Source: Lineus longissimus (Eukaryota; Nemertea; Pilidiophora; Heteronemertea; Lineidae). From it: DNA of 64,000 nucleotides. The notes under the pieces were generated by a model that was given only the letters and a program-made list of their open reading frames with translations, had not been told where the DNA came from and made no database searches. Below, one piece after another: positions 1-15,500 of this stretch. How positions within the stretch are numbered: position 1 is the first letter of the stretch; the number at the start of each line of letters is the position of its first letter. The stretch lies in NCBI RefSeq assembly GCF_910592395.1, contig NC_088308.1:21529501-21593500 (forward strand), written 5' to 3'. The position numbers were made by a program, and so were the translations under genes.

Positions 1-536
1 ATAATGAAACTATCTGACATGTATCATCCCTAAAAGGAACGGAGGCGTTGAATACTACATGTACAACCAATTTTCACCAAATATAGGAGTGAATTTTGCT
101 AAAGCTGCGGAGATAGTCTTCGTGCCTAATGGGATGGCTATTGGATCAGCAGAGGAAAAAAATTATATGATAACGTTACTGCAAATCACAAATCATTTCA
201 GACAGAACAGCATTATAAGCCGCGCAGAGATCAAAATGTAATCAAAATGACCACAACGCAATACTGACACCGTGTACATGCTGCAAGTCAGCAACTTTCG
301 ATGATCTGAAAATCACATACATGTACATGTACACTAGACACAGGTTGCGTGGTCAGTCAAGAAGGACTCAACTTGGCCGCAGGCCGCAGAGGAGTATTCC
401 AGCAATGGCGGAAACTTCAACCTCGATCAAACTGGCTTTCTACCTCTTCCACCACAGATTTTTCAAATTGGGTCAGTTAGTGGGGTACCCAAGTGATAAT
501 ATACTAATTATTGGCTTGATATCATCTAAATCCTAC

Positions 537-3500
537 CTGACACGATGTAGATAACAGCAGCAATGATGGTCTTGCAATCCTTCTTGAGATGACCCAGTGC
601 ACTAGTGACGAACCCTGCCACTAGTAGCAAGAGACTGATCCCTGGCATCGGGGCGATCGTTTTGATTGACTCTAAAATAGAAATAACAGGTATTAACATA
701 TATCTATTTAAAACGCTTATTTTTTTCTCACCCGGGTCACTAGATCGGAGAAAAGGACGTGAACACACGTCACTCTGCATGGTTTGCGATTTTGTACACC
801 ACTCTCTACATCTCTGGAAATTGGCTCTTGGTGTTAACTAGAAAAGCTGTTACATTGTCTTGTCTTGGTACAATTTTTGTGGTAGTTGTTGTTACATTCG
901 AAACAATTCGCGAATGATGTATATGTAACTTGGCTCTACATCTATCCTTGATTAACCTAAATTTGACTTGATGACTAGTTATAACACCAAGATCAATTTC
1001 AATGGCGAAGCAGCGACTCCTCCCGTTTTGAACGCTAAGAGTTTCGAAAGAGTTCACCGCAGAATGGCGTTCACTGACCATCTTTCTCCGTCCTTAAAGA
1101 GAGGTTCGCTACTATTAAAACGCACAGAAACTGTATGGAGTCTTCAATATGTAACAACCCTCGTTTAGCGAGACAATAATCCAAAGTTGCTGTATATTTC
1201 TTTAACTACAAAAGGTAAACCACACATTAAACATGCATATCTAGGAATAACGACATAATGACGATAATATAACATGCAAGAGGAATAGAAGGAGAAGAAG
1301 AAGTCGTGGAATGAGACATGGATATTAGAATACGCTAAACAAGTACGTGATATAGCAGAATTCCATTGATCTCTCTGACAGTTATGGTGTGCAATATTTT
1401 AGGGGAAGAGATTGTTCTTGTACACGCAGAGCATATATATTGTCTTTATCAAAATGTGCATTAGAATGCAAGAGCAGGGACGACTTGGAACAAGTTTCGA
1501 GGAATGATGCGGTACTTGGTTACCAATGTAATACTTAATTTTTTTAGACGTGATATATTAATTTCAAATCTCATGGCTGACCATTATTATAATGCTCCAA
1601 ATACACTATTTTGATATTCTTATAAACAGACGAGAAAAAAGATAAAAATCTGATCTATCAAACCATTGGTAAATTGGGGAAATTCATGTTAGTATAACAA
1701 CAGCATGCAAGACTACTATACCTGCACCACTGCTTGTACAATGTTCATTGGCATTTCTTTACCTCGACCACGTTTGAAAAATATATAGCCATCATGGAGA
1801 CTTTCGCTGCGACAACGGGATGTAACTGCCATTATGGGGGTTATTTCATTCAGAAATTGTCGTTTCTTTTCTTGCTTGCACTTGCAGCGGTGAAAATAGC
1901 CTGTTTAGACCGGACATGCTATCGTTTTTGTCCACTGGCCGAACACGCCGAAATGTTTGTATCTGAAATGCAGTCATAACGCTGCATGATGGCGTCCTAG
2001 CTACCTATTCGATGTTTGAAGTCATGTCTACATCACAGTGGGTCTGAAGAAGGGAAAGCAACTCTATACGTGTACATGTAAATGTATACTTTTACTAGTC
2101 GGATCTGGGTGTTCTCCACATTGGCATGGTCCCGACCTCGTAATAGCCAATCAGATAATAGGTCTGTCGCGAAAGCGTCCATACTGACAACATTTAACTG
2201 GAGGGGGAGGGAAGAAATAATGCAGGATGATGACACTGTTTGTTTTCTACAAGTTGTTCCTGTAAATCTATCCTACGAAAGTCATATAGCATGCAGATGG
2301 AATATTTTCTTTATGCAAACCTAGGATAATATTCAAATATTCATTATCCGTAGTTGGCGCTGCTGGATTGACGGTGACGCTGGCTTCAAACGCAAGAACA
2401 CAATGCAGTGTAAATATTAAGACGATGAACTACTCACTTACAAGATGTCAAAAAGAATGGGATAATACCATACCAAAAGGTTCTTCAAGTCAACCCATTT
2501 CGAGAACAGAGGAGGCTGAACTCTCAACAGTTAACGTATCCAAATGGCAACTGCAAGACTTATCAAAGAAATCACCTGGACATTGACAAACTATCCAATA
2601 TGATGGGATGTGTGTGTGGGTGGTGCCAACTGTTAACCAGCTTTTTTGATAAAAAATGGCGCCGAAGCAAAATCAATGCGACGTTCAACATCCTGCGATA
2701 GATGGCGCGCTCCTGACGTCGATGCACAACACCGCTCTGCAGATGATGCGATAGATGTTATGATGCGAAAGCTCGATATTTAAGACAGTGAACGTTCTAT
2801 GCAGCCTTCCATTGATATTCGTGAAACGGATGCGAAATACGTGTTGAAGCTGAGGGGAAGCCCGGTGAAGTGAATGTACTTACCCGCGGCGGAACCAGCG
2901 AATCCGGGCCCTTCCATCAACGGATCGCTCTCTTCAAAACTTGAGAAGTAAACAATGTTCTCACAGCCTTTCTGGTTTTCTGAAATAGCGAAGAGAAGTG
3001 GTCATTTTATATAAGTAAGACGCGGCTGTCATACACCTGCGTTATGTAAGTAGAATGAAAGCACTCTGGCACTGTCACAGACAGTTGACTCGTCTCGAAT
3101 TTCTTTCTCATACTAATTCGCATGGGGGCTTCTCCTCTATTGAAGAAAGCTGGAGAAAGGGAATCGGAAAGATCACTGCACGTGGCTGTATAGGTCCAGT
3201 GTGGAAAGGGGAGTAATTTGAGCTGACAATCGACTTAAATCTTCCATTTTTTTATTTCCTTTGCCCGTGGATCTTGAAGCGTAAAAAGAAGATATACCAC
3301 AGCAAATTCATTTGGCAAGATACACTATTGATTTTTATTCTTTCACTTATATACGGATAATGGGAACTTAAACGAATTTTCCATTCGAATTCCAAATGAA
3401 TAACATTTTGTTTGTGTTCTAACGTGATGCTGGAAAACAGTGTTTTCTTGATATCTATTTTGACTGTTTTTCACCTTCACCAACACTACTGGGGCAGAAA

Positions 3501-6500
3501 AACCAACCATGTCAAATCTAATAACACTGCCCTTCATCTCTTCAATGAATAATTCTCTTATAAGATGAGATAAATAAATAGATTAGTCGATCCCCATGAG
3601 ACCGGCTGCCGAATATGAGTGACTCCCAGTCACTCATTTGGGACGCTTTCAGACTGATTGCATGGACCCACGATAAAGTGCACCATCCAGAACTTCCACA
3701 ACCTTATTCCATTAATCTCAACCAGATACTACCGGGAGCATTAATCCACTCGTGTCTGACCACTTACGAAGCCTGTGATCCCCTTCAATAGAAATAGGAC
3801 GTGACAGTTTAATGCAGCCGGCTTTAAAATCGGAGTTTAGGCTATAACTTGATTGTACTGTAATATAGATACGGCGCAGGTACATTAGTTTGCAATGTGT
3901 GCCATGTGATAATTTTATTGTGAGTCTAAGCAAGTATAGATTCTAATGTATACTTAATCGAAGTTGAGCTGCATGAAGAATTTTCGACATTGCTTCCCAA
4001 GAATTTCTTGTCGGTGCTTTTGGTTTAGGTAAGCCTCAAAATGGACTACCAAGATAGAAACCTTTCGATTACATGAATTTAAAAACACGTCATGCACGCC
4101 GATCATTCTCAACCATCGTTGCCAATACAACCCCACTGCGTGCTGCGAATCCATTCTATCGTGATAAATGCATTGTATTGGAAGAACCGGGTGCTTTCAC
4201 TCGCGTGAAATATCCAAGAGGATTTTGAGCCAGAATTCTGACATTCCATGGTGTATCCGAAATGGGCTGGAGACCTACTTCGCCATCATCAACCACTTCG
4301 ATCTAATCTCGCGATATACATATCGTACCGGCTGTATCACCGGGGTTGAAAATCAACGCAGGAGTGTACGGAAAATCTCTCGGCCTATCCCAACCTCACT
4401 GAAACAGATCTTGGCTTAATCAACTGTGGGATGTTCCGATAACCAATTGCGACTCCCAACTGTCGAGCCTGACATGGATTAAGCTAACTAATCAGCTTAC
4501 TAATCTCAACATATCTACGTATTGTCGACCGCCGATGAGCTTTTTGTCATCTTGAGACATCAGGTCAAGGTGTCAGGTCGTGGAACCATCTGAAGGCTAG
4601 ATAGTCAAGATTATTCAACAACTGACTTGCGCAACAGGACACGAAAACAAGATTATGTTTTTAAAATTTAAAAGACTGGTTAGAGCTATCAGCAAGTTTA
4701 AGCGGGATTCGGGATTTGGCCGAAAAATCTATCGGGAATCGGGATGTAGCATTTTTTATATTTTCATTTCAGGTAGCTTGCACGCTCACATCTTAGCTGG
4801 AAAGCAAAATATACATGTAGTAAGCAACATTAACCAGACATTTTATGTATCTTGCTATCATCTATTTAATGGTATGTACTAGAAAATTGCAAGTCACAAA
4901 TGTAGGAACGATTTTGTGATAATCAAAATCCCTTTTACGAACGAATGAAAGGATTTACAACACACCATTAATATCAATTTACTCCACATTATTGGCACGG
5001 AATTGCCCTATACTGGCTACTGTTGTGCAAATGACGGTATCCTATTTACTAAATCATGTAAAAGCACTATCCATCTTGCGGCAAATCAAGCACGTGAGCC
5101 GCCACATCAGCGCCAAATGAACGTAAATCAACTTTTATGTCGCGTCTCGTTCGAGTTTCATTTCCCCAATAAGCTATTCCTTCCCTGCGTGGGACCGAAT
5201 CGGAGTTTTATGGAAGGTGCCGGCGCCAAATGATACATCCCGGCGAAACAATGTCGCTCCTTGCCACTGTGGGATTGCTTCGTGTGATGTGTCCCGTACG
5301 GAGTGGACAGCAACAGCCTCCGAAGGTCTCTCGCAGGAATATATACCTAAATGTACTTGGCTATTTTTAGGACTGTCCCTATCCAACAATACCACGTGGT
5401 GGCCGAAGATTTACGGACTGTTTTATCTTGGTAATGACCGTATGCATGACCAAGCCCCGTCCTGACCTTGGTCATGACCCTGACATTGGCTTCGTTGTCT
5501 AGCTTGCACAAGCAGGTTTATTCTTTTTGAAGTAGAAAAAATTATTTTCAGGACGATTCTCTCTTTAGTTACCAGTACGACAATGGCGTTGATCATGTTA
5601 CCCATATGCCACAAGAATTCTCCTAAAAGCAATTCAACGCCTATGAATAAAATTGAAATAATCCGCCTCTGCGGGATAGAGTGTATTCGACAGATACAAC
5701 ATGAAGACCTCGCGAGAGGAATATTATGTATACATTACTTCACCAAAGGCGCATATGCATCAGCTTACGAAAGACTGCCGCGAAGTGGTAACATTGAGAC
5801 GCTATCAAATCATGTAAGTCTCCGGAGGCGCTGAAGCCATCCATTTGTAGCGCGCAAGGTGGCTTTTCATGTCAGCTTCAATGCATATCTCTCCGCATAA
5901 CCGAGCTGAGCAGTTTTTTCGTCACTGAGCACCGCAGGTTCTTTTTTTTGTAACAATGCATTTTTTGCAGTGTTCGTCGAAAAAAAATTATCACTCAGGA
6001 AAATTCGTTCTAGCTCATGAAGGTTGGTGATGGATAATTGTTTATGTTATTAAAGCCACCGTGGTTATTTTTGATTGACTGAAAATACACTCTGGTGGCT
6101 TTCTGGTCAAATGTTCTCCTGCTAGCCTTGTTTTTTTAAAATTTAAATCATACCTCCAACTTCGTTAATTCATTTCCTAATCTCAGGACCTTCGATGAGC
6201 TTTCTCCCTTGACTTGCATGCTAACTGTTAACTGGAGGGTGGGGCACTACACTGACCACGTACTGGAGGGTGGGGCACTACACTGATGCTTATATCATTC
6301 TCACGGCTAGTTAGATACGTCATCAGGCAGAATATATGTGGCTTCTTTATCATGAAGGATACCATATAAACGTAAAACTCAGTGATAGGTATGATTAACA
6401 CTTGTTCTATCGTGTGCAGTGGACGACAATTCTAGGTTCTGCCATGCTGGTTCTACAGGTTGTTATAAAAATAGATGATTCCTTCATACTTTGCACCTGC

Positions 6501-9500
6501 CATGATTCCTGGTAGATTGTCAACGCCAGAATATTTGAACCAGATACATATTCGTCAGGCAAAAATCCCTTGCAGAAAGCGATTTCGAATCACCTGTCAC
6601 GATCGACGAGACGTCAGTAATGGTTTCATCGTCCTCTCGCCTTGTTAGTTGACTGTTGGTGACCTGTAATGGAACTACTGATATGTTGACTATACGGTCG
6701 CTGATAGATTATCTGTCTGTTAGAATATAATCGAGATTCAGAATATAAGTAACATGTTGGATGAGCAGCGAAAGAGCCAAACAGACGTGCTAGATTTTAA
6801 ACGGCCATTCGCACCATATATAGGAGAGGTTTTGAGTTGCCTGTACCGCACCCATAAGGATATGTGCCCATACAGACGGAATATCTCTTACGTGGATCGA
6901 GCCCATATGAATCTTGTGATTCGGCAATAACCTGATTAATAGTTCCCACCATACCAAAATATTGTTTGACTGTTTGTGAGAATGAGCAATGGAAACTGAT
7001 GAAAGGGGCTTAAAAAGGGGACTTCTTGCCAACGTTTATCGTTATCGTTTCTATTCCCGGGGTACGGCAATAGCTCATTATTGCCATATTACGATTTGGA
7101 TCAAAGGATCAATGACACTAAAACAATGAAATATATCATATAAAGAAATACTCCACATTTAACCAAACAGACAAGACAATCATGGTTGACAGTTGCTAGT
7201 CATGATCTGTAACATGACATGCCATGGCAAGTGCACCCATTACCTCAGGTTTTATCAGATAAAATGCCATTACCAACAGCAAGGTTAATTCATCTACCAA
7301 ACAAAAAGCTTGCCACTAATGACTGTTCCCGATTAGGAATTCGCTTCAGCTCAGCTATGTGTTTAGCAATCCTCATCAGACAGCGAGAAGGGCTATTCGT
7401 CCTTATTTCGTTATCCTATTTAGCTAAGATAATCACTGACTAGAGCGTTTGCATCCCGATTTGGCTTCGACGCCCAGGGGATAGGGGTGAGTCTGCCTGA
7501 CATTTTGCTCCATAAAGAGTTGGATAGGGCTGTAGGCCAAAGGACATGTTTGGGATGGGAGATAATTACTCGGTTAGTGGCCACCAGTGGACTGATGAAT
7601 GATGGATAGGGATAGTTGTAGGATACGGAAGCGGTGCAGGCTGATCACTCGGACCCGCGCAACCTGGTAATTGATCAAATGATGGCAGTGTTTGGACGTG
7701 GGGCATAGAAATGAGAAGGTAGCATACTTAAGCATACCAGTTGTTTGCCTCGGATTTTTTTTCAAAATCACACAATACACCCCTTGATCACGTTTGATGA
7801 GAGTTCTATAAAACACCATTGAAGTTTTAACAATAACATTCTTTTTTCAGTGTGCAGGCGGGAGTAGTGTTATTGTTAGGTAATAATTCTTCTTAGCGTG
7901 ACAACTGTTATTTGATAGGGGGAGATATGGTAGGATAGGAAGGAAATCGTTTTATTCAGTGTTATCGATAAATTGACGATCTATTAAACTTTCCATCATT
8001 CTGTGCATTTATCGTAATGTCTTCAGCATTTGTCGATGTTCTCTCTACTCCTAAACGTAAAAACACACATCTTCATTATTATCAAATTCGTCTAAATCAT
8101 ATTCCACTAATGGGACCCATCAATCATCTTTATCGAATAACTCAACTTTTTTGGTCGTATTGTTTGTAAATCGAGCGTTGTCTCTTTGGTTAATATATCG
8201 TTTACGTCAATGATAGGGTCATTGAGTAACAGCGTTGATTATACTCTTTTTTTACCACTGACTAAGTATCTAGTACATTTGCTCATGTGTAAAAACTCAT
8301 TCTGTGGGGGTAGGTGCGACATGTTAATGTTTACTGAGCGCTTATTGTTACCACACACATGCCCATAGATTTCCATACGATGCTCAAATTTTATGATACA
8401 TAGTACAATGATTTCTCCGAATCGACGGAGTAGAACAAAGGCGTAGCTGACAACGCACAGTCCTCAGGCATCAACATTTACTCAATAATATGAACCTTTA
8501 TAAGAATTAGAAATACGCAGTTTTATAACTGCGACCCCTGGGATGGTTTTGTCACCAAAGCTTCAGGCAAATGCAAACTTCGAATCTAGGGTAAATATTC
8601 ATAAACACACTAAAAAATGCAAAAACGGAGTTTTGTACTAACTAAGTTGGTATGAAAATGCGATCTCACTTTTCCTCTTTTTTATTCTAATTCAAAGTAC
8701 AGTGGAACCCCGGTTGGCGACCACCTCAGTAACGCGACCACCCCGCCAACGCGACCACGATTGTCCGGTCCCGAATGGTTTCCTCTCTAATTACCATTAA
8801 GAGACCCCCGCTAAGACGACCACACCGGTACCCCGACCGCGACCACTGGCTTGGCCGGTCCCAAACTGAAAATCAACCCCGCTAACCCGACCACCAGGCC
8901 TAATTGCCGTAATCGGTCGCGACCGCGGCATAGTAATTAGCACCTCGCTGCCAAGCTTTGTTGAAACGGGGACAATGGGCATGGGAATACATATGAAAAC
9001 AAAAAATACAATGTTATTTTGCAGGTATGATCAATTGTATAAGTGTAAATGAATAAATAAACTTTCCTTTTCTAACGTTTTCATGGTTTATTTTCATTAC
9101 TGAGCCAGTTCAGTACCAGACAAGCGCACTCAGCAGCAGCGAAATCATGTGATTTGCGTGATTTGCATATGAACTTATAATAAACGGCGGGTAGTTTGAA
9201 GACCACACTTATGACAATAACAAGCTTGCGAGACGTTTGAATGTTTTATGATATGGAGAACTTGGTTGATTTACTACAGTATCATTTTATATTTCTTTAA
9301 ATATTTTGACTGAATATAGACTTGATTAAAACTGTAGCATTACTCAACTCATCTTCTCAGGTGTGAATTGCTGATGAATCTTGGAACTCGCCGCTAATTT
9401 ATTTTCGCATATTTTCGGAATCATACGACAAGTTTACTTCAATCGTCACAAACAGTCGGGTACATGGAGGATGATTCACCAAATTGCCCGCAAATGCGTC

Positions 9501-12500
9501 ACGTCGGGCAGATAATGAAACTTTGCGGATAAAATGAGTTACAATATTACCTTTTCTAACTCATTCTGAGAATGTAACATGTAATTTTATCGACGAACTG
9601 TTCTTGCGAGGCATGATAACAAAACTTTGGAGCGTGCATCATCTCAATCAGGCAGCGTTGCTATGGTAGTACAGCGTACACACGCCATGCAGTCGGCAAT
9701 TTTGGCGGTAAAAATAATCATGTATTTCGTCTGGGGATTCCCAACTTCCCTAACACGACCACCCCGGTAACACGACCACTCCGACCACGGTCCCATGAGT
9801 GGTCGTGTTACCGGGGTTCCACTGTACATTGTATGAATAGATTTTTCAGGAGTGAATGTGAATTTCTGATTATTGTCTGATGAAATGCACATCCTGCCGT
9901 GGGCCATTACGAAGACAGTCAGCCACTCTATACTACACTACCGGTTTTTGATGGAAATATTTTTCACATCTTTCCAGATGAAGACTGTTGAATATTTAAG
10001 AAGAACTGAGAGAACAGGTCAAGCCCTATCACTATCCCAGCTCATTTTTTCTACAGCTGAACGCGCCTTACGAGAGGTACTTCCTTAACGAAGCTGCCAT
10101 AAAAGTTTATCTACAGCCACCCTGCCGGAGGCCAGTAACGACCTCAGCTACTTACAAATATATAATAAATCATTTCGGTCCTTTGGGGTAACCATTGATT
10201 AGTCATTACCAACATCACGCCTCCCAGTTGTATGATAAAAAGACGCACTTATTCATTCTATGTCTGATACAGGCCAGAATCGGTCACCCTGTCAATTACG
10301 ACCAACACTGAATGGCTTAGGCTGATGTCAGCATCAAAAGTAGCAAATGGGCAGTGTGTGTAACTTCATTACTCATTGCATCTCGATCAGTTGGGACATT
10401 AGTTGTGACAAGACTAAAGAAAACCAGTTCGGGCCTACAACTCCACTCATGTTTGAACACTTAAAAGACACAGCAAAACCATTGACATTGTTACTGATAA
10501 CAAGAATGGATTAATCTATACTTGCTGATGATAACAAGAGGAGATAACAAACTAAGATCGTCGTTAATGAATGTCCTGCACCATATCAACCATCAGAATC
10601 TTTCCCGTGAAAAAATACTTCGTTATTTACTTTTTGAAGATCTCTTTTGTTGAATTATAAAGTGATTTGTACCAGATAGACTGATAGACTTCACTATTTG
10701 ACAAATCGGGACCCGATTAACCTTTGCCACACAAGCCCAAACCGTCGACACTAACTGCCGATATAACACTGGATCGGTGACCAAATACTTAACGGCCATC
10801 GCTGGCGACTAGTCTTCCAGGGAAACCACTGCGAACATGTTATTAATGGAGTCTGACACGATTTGGCTGGTCTTCGATAATTTAGTGACCAAGGAAATTG
10901 GTAAAGTGGTTAGCTTATTGCTGTGTATTGTACTGGGCCTCATTTAGACACCATTCGGGGCAGCCAAACTATAGGCAATTCGCTTTTGCCATTTAGTAAA
11001 GAATTGTTTGTAACAGTTTCCTGTCTGAGTGGACTTCAAATCTTTTTTTTCTTCGTTTTAGGCCATATTGGCGTGGTGAATGTGGTCAACGAGGGACACC
11101 ATACACGAATATCAAACACATTAGTTGCTACAAGGCTCCATTGCGCCACATTATCGTCAAGAGTCCTTGGAACTGACAGCCAGAATGACCAAAGTGCTCT
11201 TATTATGCTCAAGAGAGCGGGTCTACGGGCAAATGTCGTTTAATTTGATTCTATGTCACATCTCTCATGAAACTTACCATCGTTCACAACTAAGGGCAAG
11301 ACGGTACAATCCTATTGCAATATTGACTGTGACAATATTCAATCGCCATGCCAAATAGTAATCATGTCAAGACAACACGATAATATTCAAGATGGGAGGA
11401 CTAATAGTTAGTCTTCAAAGAAAGAAAGCCACATAAAAGACCTCAACCACGATTTGCCATATTGCAGTTAATCAGATCGTTCATTAGAGTTCATGAAACC
11501 GACTTCTCTCTTTGTCACTTCCCATGCATGTGGTATATTTGGTAATCTAGCAATTTGCTGGTTGTCACTTGCAAAACCGAGACCAGACACATGTCACTCA
11601 TAAATTACATGCCATGCGTGTAATGATATTTGAAAAACATCGTAATCTTCCCAACACAATAGGATATTATTTATCAATTGCATTCATATATACGAGTGAC
11701 AAGGTTTTTTCTCATCGTAACAGGCGTTTATGCAAAGCCGATTACGGCCGTTTGAAGGTTGTTGCATCTGGGATTGGCCGTCATGAGCGGACTTAAAGGT
11801 CGTCAGTGGATCTAAAGGGTTAAGGGGGGGTAGTCAATTATAATCAAACGTATATATACAAGTCAGTTTACCAACTCCGAAGACTTCTAAAGGTTTCCTT
11901 CAACGCGGTGCGTAACAAGCGAAAATGTACATTATCTATTTGACAGAACTCACAGAATCTTTTAGTGGATATTAATCTTCACTTATCCTAATTGCGGAGT
12001 CATCTAATCTCATTTTCAATCCGTTGGGGAAATATTTCACGTTTAGTATCACAGTTAAAAATAGAATCAGTAAAATCGATTTTATGACAGCTCGCCACAT
12101 CCCAAGGTCTTCCTTTTACCCGAGTAACGATCTTCTGGCAATACTGTCCGACAACGCTGCGGACTGGGGTAAGGACCTCTCAATATATTTTGATGATGCT
12201 GAGACTGAATACATAGCAAGTTGAGCAACTGTCGCAAAATATACTTCGATGAGCAATGCAGTGAGACATTTCAAGAGCAGTGAGTATGCAACATGGAAGG
12301 AACAGTTTTTTTACGGAGATCGCGGTTCAGAAAGGATCAGAACGTGTTCAGATAAATGCTCTTTTAAACACCTTAGGATGAATTAAGGTAGTTGACGATG
12401 TAGCCTCCATAAAACGAACATATGAAATTCATAACTCGTGTCCGGAACTCTACTTGATTTATGTTATTGATTGTCTTGTGAGTTATATGGATCTGCCTGA

Positions 12501-15500
12501 GTTTGACTCGGTGTAGAGGATATTGCATTTTCGTTTATGGAATCTACTTTGTAGCAACGGTCGATTAGAGGCGATTAATAGCTCTAGCTATCTTGGAAAC
12601 GATGTGATTACTTTTGAGTGTTTGTGGTGACCGATTTCATCTCCAGAGTAATGATCTGAATTATTATAATAGGCTGTCATTTTCGATTACCGCGCTTGAT
12701 TGAATTGATTTTCGCAACCAATATAGATTTTGGTTTAAGCAGTGTCTTCTTGGGTAGTGGCGTGACGTATCAACTTCTTTTACGATTGCAACTTAACATT
12801 TTTACATCTACATGTAAAACAACTGTCTATTCGCGGAAGGGTAAAGTCTTAACACCAGTAACTGTGAGTTACACTGGGCTGGAATACCAAACTATACCGG
12901 CTGCTACACCGGGTCTCATGCAAGAATGGGATCTGATATGCCATGCTCCCTCAGCGAATAACTAGATTATGTAACACTGGACATGTCTACAACGGAGGTA
13001 GAGTACGGTCTCCTGTTTTCTTGTTATAACACTTAAGCCCTGACCAACAGCGCTGAAGTAGAAGCTTGGCCAGCTCGATAACACATTTTGTTATGGGCAT
13101 TCCAGTCACATAACCAGAAACAACCCTTATTGGGCTGTCAGTGGTGCGTGGAATGGGAGTGGAGACAGACAGAGTGTCATTGAGACAATTGGCGGCCAGA
13201 ACAAAGGCGAAGTAGGCTGCTAACACCTTATCTACTAACCCATAATCATAGATGCCAAATACCAAAAAATGTTTTAAAAGCTACTGAAAGAAGGGAAACT
13301 GCTAAGAAAAGACTTTCGAAAAATCACTTCATTACAGTCAGATCATTGTTCATAGTTTAGATGTAACCGCCTTGAAACGTCATGATAGGGTTCCGTTGAC
13401 GTAACATACGGTTTCCAATGTCATCAAAAACGTCACACACATGTTTTGAATTTTGTTCTGCCAAAGAAAACCATGGGTTATTTCCTCTTTTTTCTTTTTT
13501 TCGAAACGGTCCCAGAGCATTGTCGTTTTGCACTGTTCCTTATTACTTTTCTAGTGGGGAATATGCCAATCCGATGCTAGTCACACGCTACAATATGTAA
13601 TCGTTTCAAACTGCTTTTACGTGCCCGAGCATAGGAGTCTTCGCCTTTATAATGGTTTATCATCAGTGGTGCTTGCCCATAATGTTGATGTTTTGAATGT
13701 CGTTATTACGACAAGATGATGACCATGGCTTGGAATACTTCTTGCACGTCTTGACATGGTAACTGCTTTGTTACGAAGAGTGATTGCAAATAATATATTC
13801 TGTTAGTACATATAAGTAGACGATAAGTTCGGTAATTAAGAGAATTTTGCGCAGATTCTGCAGAACCTTTGAGCTTCTAAGAAAATTCTTAATACGCTGT
13901 TCCTGCGTGTACATATATTTATGTAAACATCTTCTCTGTAATCTTTTTGCAATCGTTCATTGGTATTCTTGTTCATGTCTGGCTGTTTGTACATGCATTG
14001 TCACCCACAATATATTCGCATGATTCTAAAACCGCGTTACAATAGCACGTTTGAGGCGGATGCTAGGCTTGAATCCCTCAGTTTTATGTTTCTGATGAGA
14101 AAATTGAGACTGGGATGTGTATGGAAAAAGTGACTTAGTTTTCTTGCTTTGCCGGCCCCTTCTTCTACATTGTACCATTAAAATGACAAATACAAAATAA
14201 GACCCTCACGACCACGTGGAGCCGTCTATCACCAAATGACTTCGTCGTCTCTGAATGACCATCCTGCCTCCATATCTCGGCAGTAAGTGCTGCACTTGGC
14301 GTGACTTGTGAAGAAAGACCACCATGTAAGAGAGGGCCGGTCGATTCATGGCCCGCCTATTAGCCCTCAGACGTGTTCAATCGGAGTACGTGGGTGAAAT
14401 ACTTCTTTATCTGTCATTACCATTACATGGACCAAGTGCTCATGAGTGGTAGACCAATGCCCCTCCAAGTCTTCTTCCTTCCTGTTTGCAGGATGTATAG
14501 TTCGAGGACCGGTACTTCAACCAGTCTTCCTTTTTTTATTGAAAGCCTCTGCTTCAACGTAGGCAAGAAATTTCAGCTTCTTTTCTCTAGATTCGGCACA
14601 CAATAGCAATATCTTGTCGTTGACAATGCTCGTCTTAGCATTTTATGCCCATAAAGCGTCCCCATTTTTTCAAAAACGTCATAAGAAATTTATTATTACC
14701 ATAACGCCGTTGCCAAAAACAACAATTTGTGCTTTGCGATAGATGCAGATAACATGGTACGCAGACTCATCATCATTAATAAATTGCAGCTGAGAAATAG
14801 TAAGTCCTTGAGGATAGCTATAAACGCAATGCATCACTTACAGTGCGACAAGAAACGCTGCATTATATACGAATCCAGGGCTACATCGATCCTCTGGGTC
14901 TGGCTTGTGTGTGCCTGTGATGCCATGATCCGTTTGCTTAGTTTGACCAATGATTATACAGCGTGACATTTTTATCGTCTTAAGCGTATTGCTGGAGAAA
15001 AGGCGACGACATATTGTTGGTAAACATTAGCATTAGCTGCTTGGAGACCGTAGTGTACATACAAGTGAGTCTCTGCACACACTTTAAAAAATCCATCAGC
15101 AGATAAGTCTAAGAGTGGTGCAGGGTAAAGACGTATACTTCCAGGAGTTAACTGCAGGGACAAGCGAAAGCAGTGCCAAAACGTACGCTCCTGACTCAAC
15201 CGGAACACCAATATTTTATACCTGCAATAGTCGTATAGATACATCTCAATCAATAAATACTCTATGACCTAAGAACGTCCTATTTCTAAGTAGTAGTCTC
15301 ATCAGTAGGACGCATCATACGAGGTTAATTATAGTTTTGATGAGACTTTGGTAAAGGCTGTAACTTATGATCTCCTATATGATTTCGAATCATAAATCAA
15401 GATGAGTTTTCTGATTAGATGGTTGCCGTTATAATAATAGCAGTCATAGGAACAGCAATTGTAGCTATTAGTAATCAGCTCAGCATGTTAAGTTTGGAGG

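Noticed and set aside
10923-11243. 106-codon plus-strand ORF
   Set aside because: It lies in an intron of the CACNG-like gene on the opposite strand, with no domain, no splice context and low-complexity hydrophobic runs; chance length is plausible in 64 kb.
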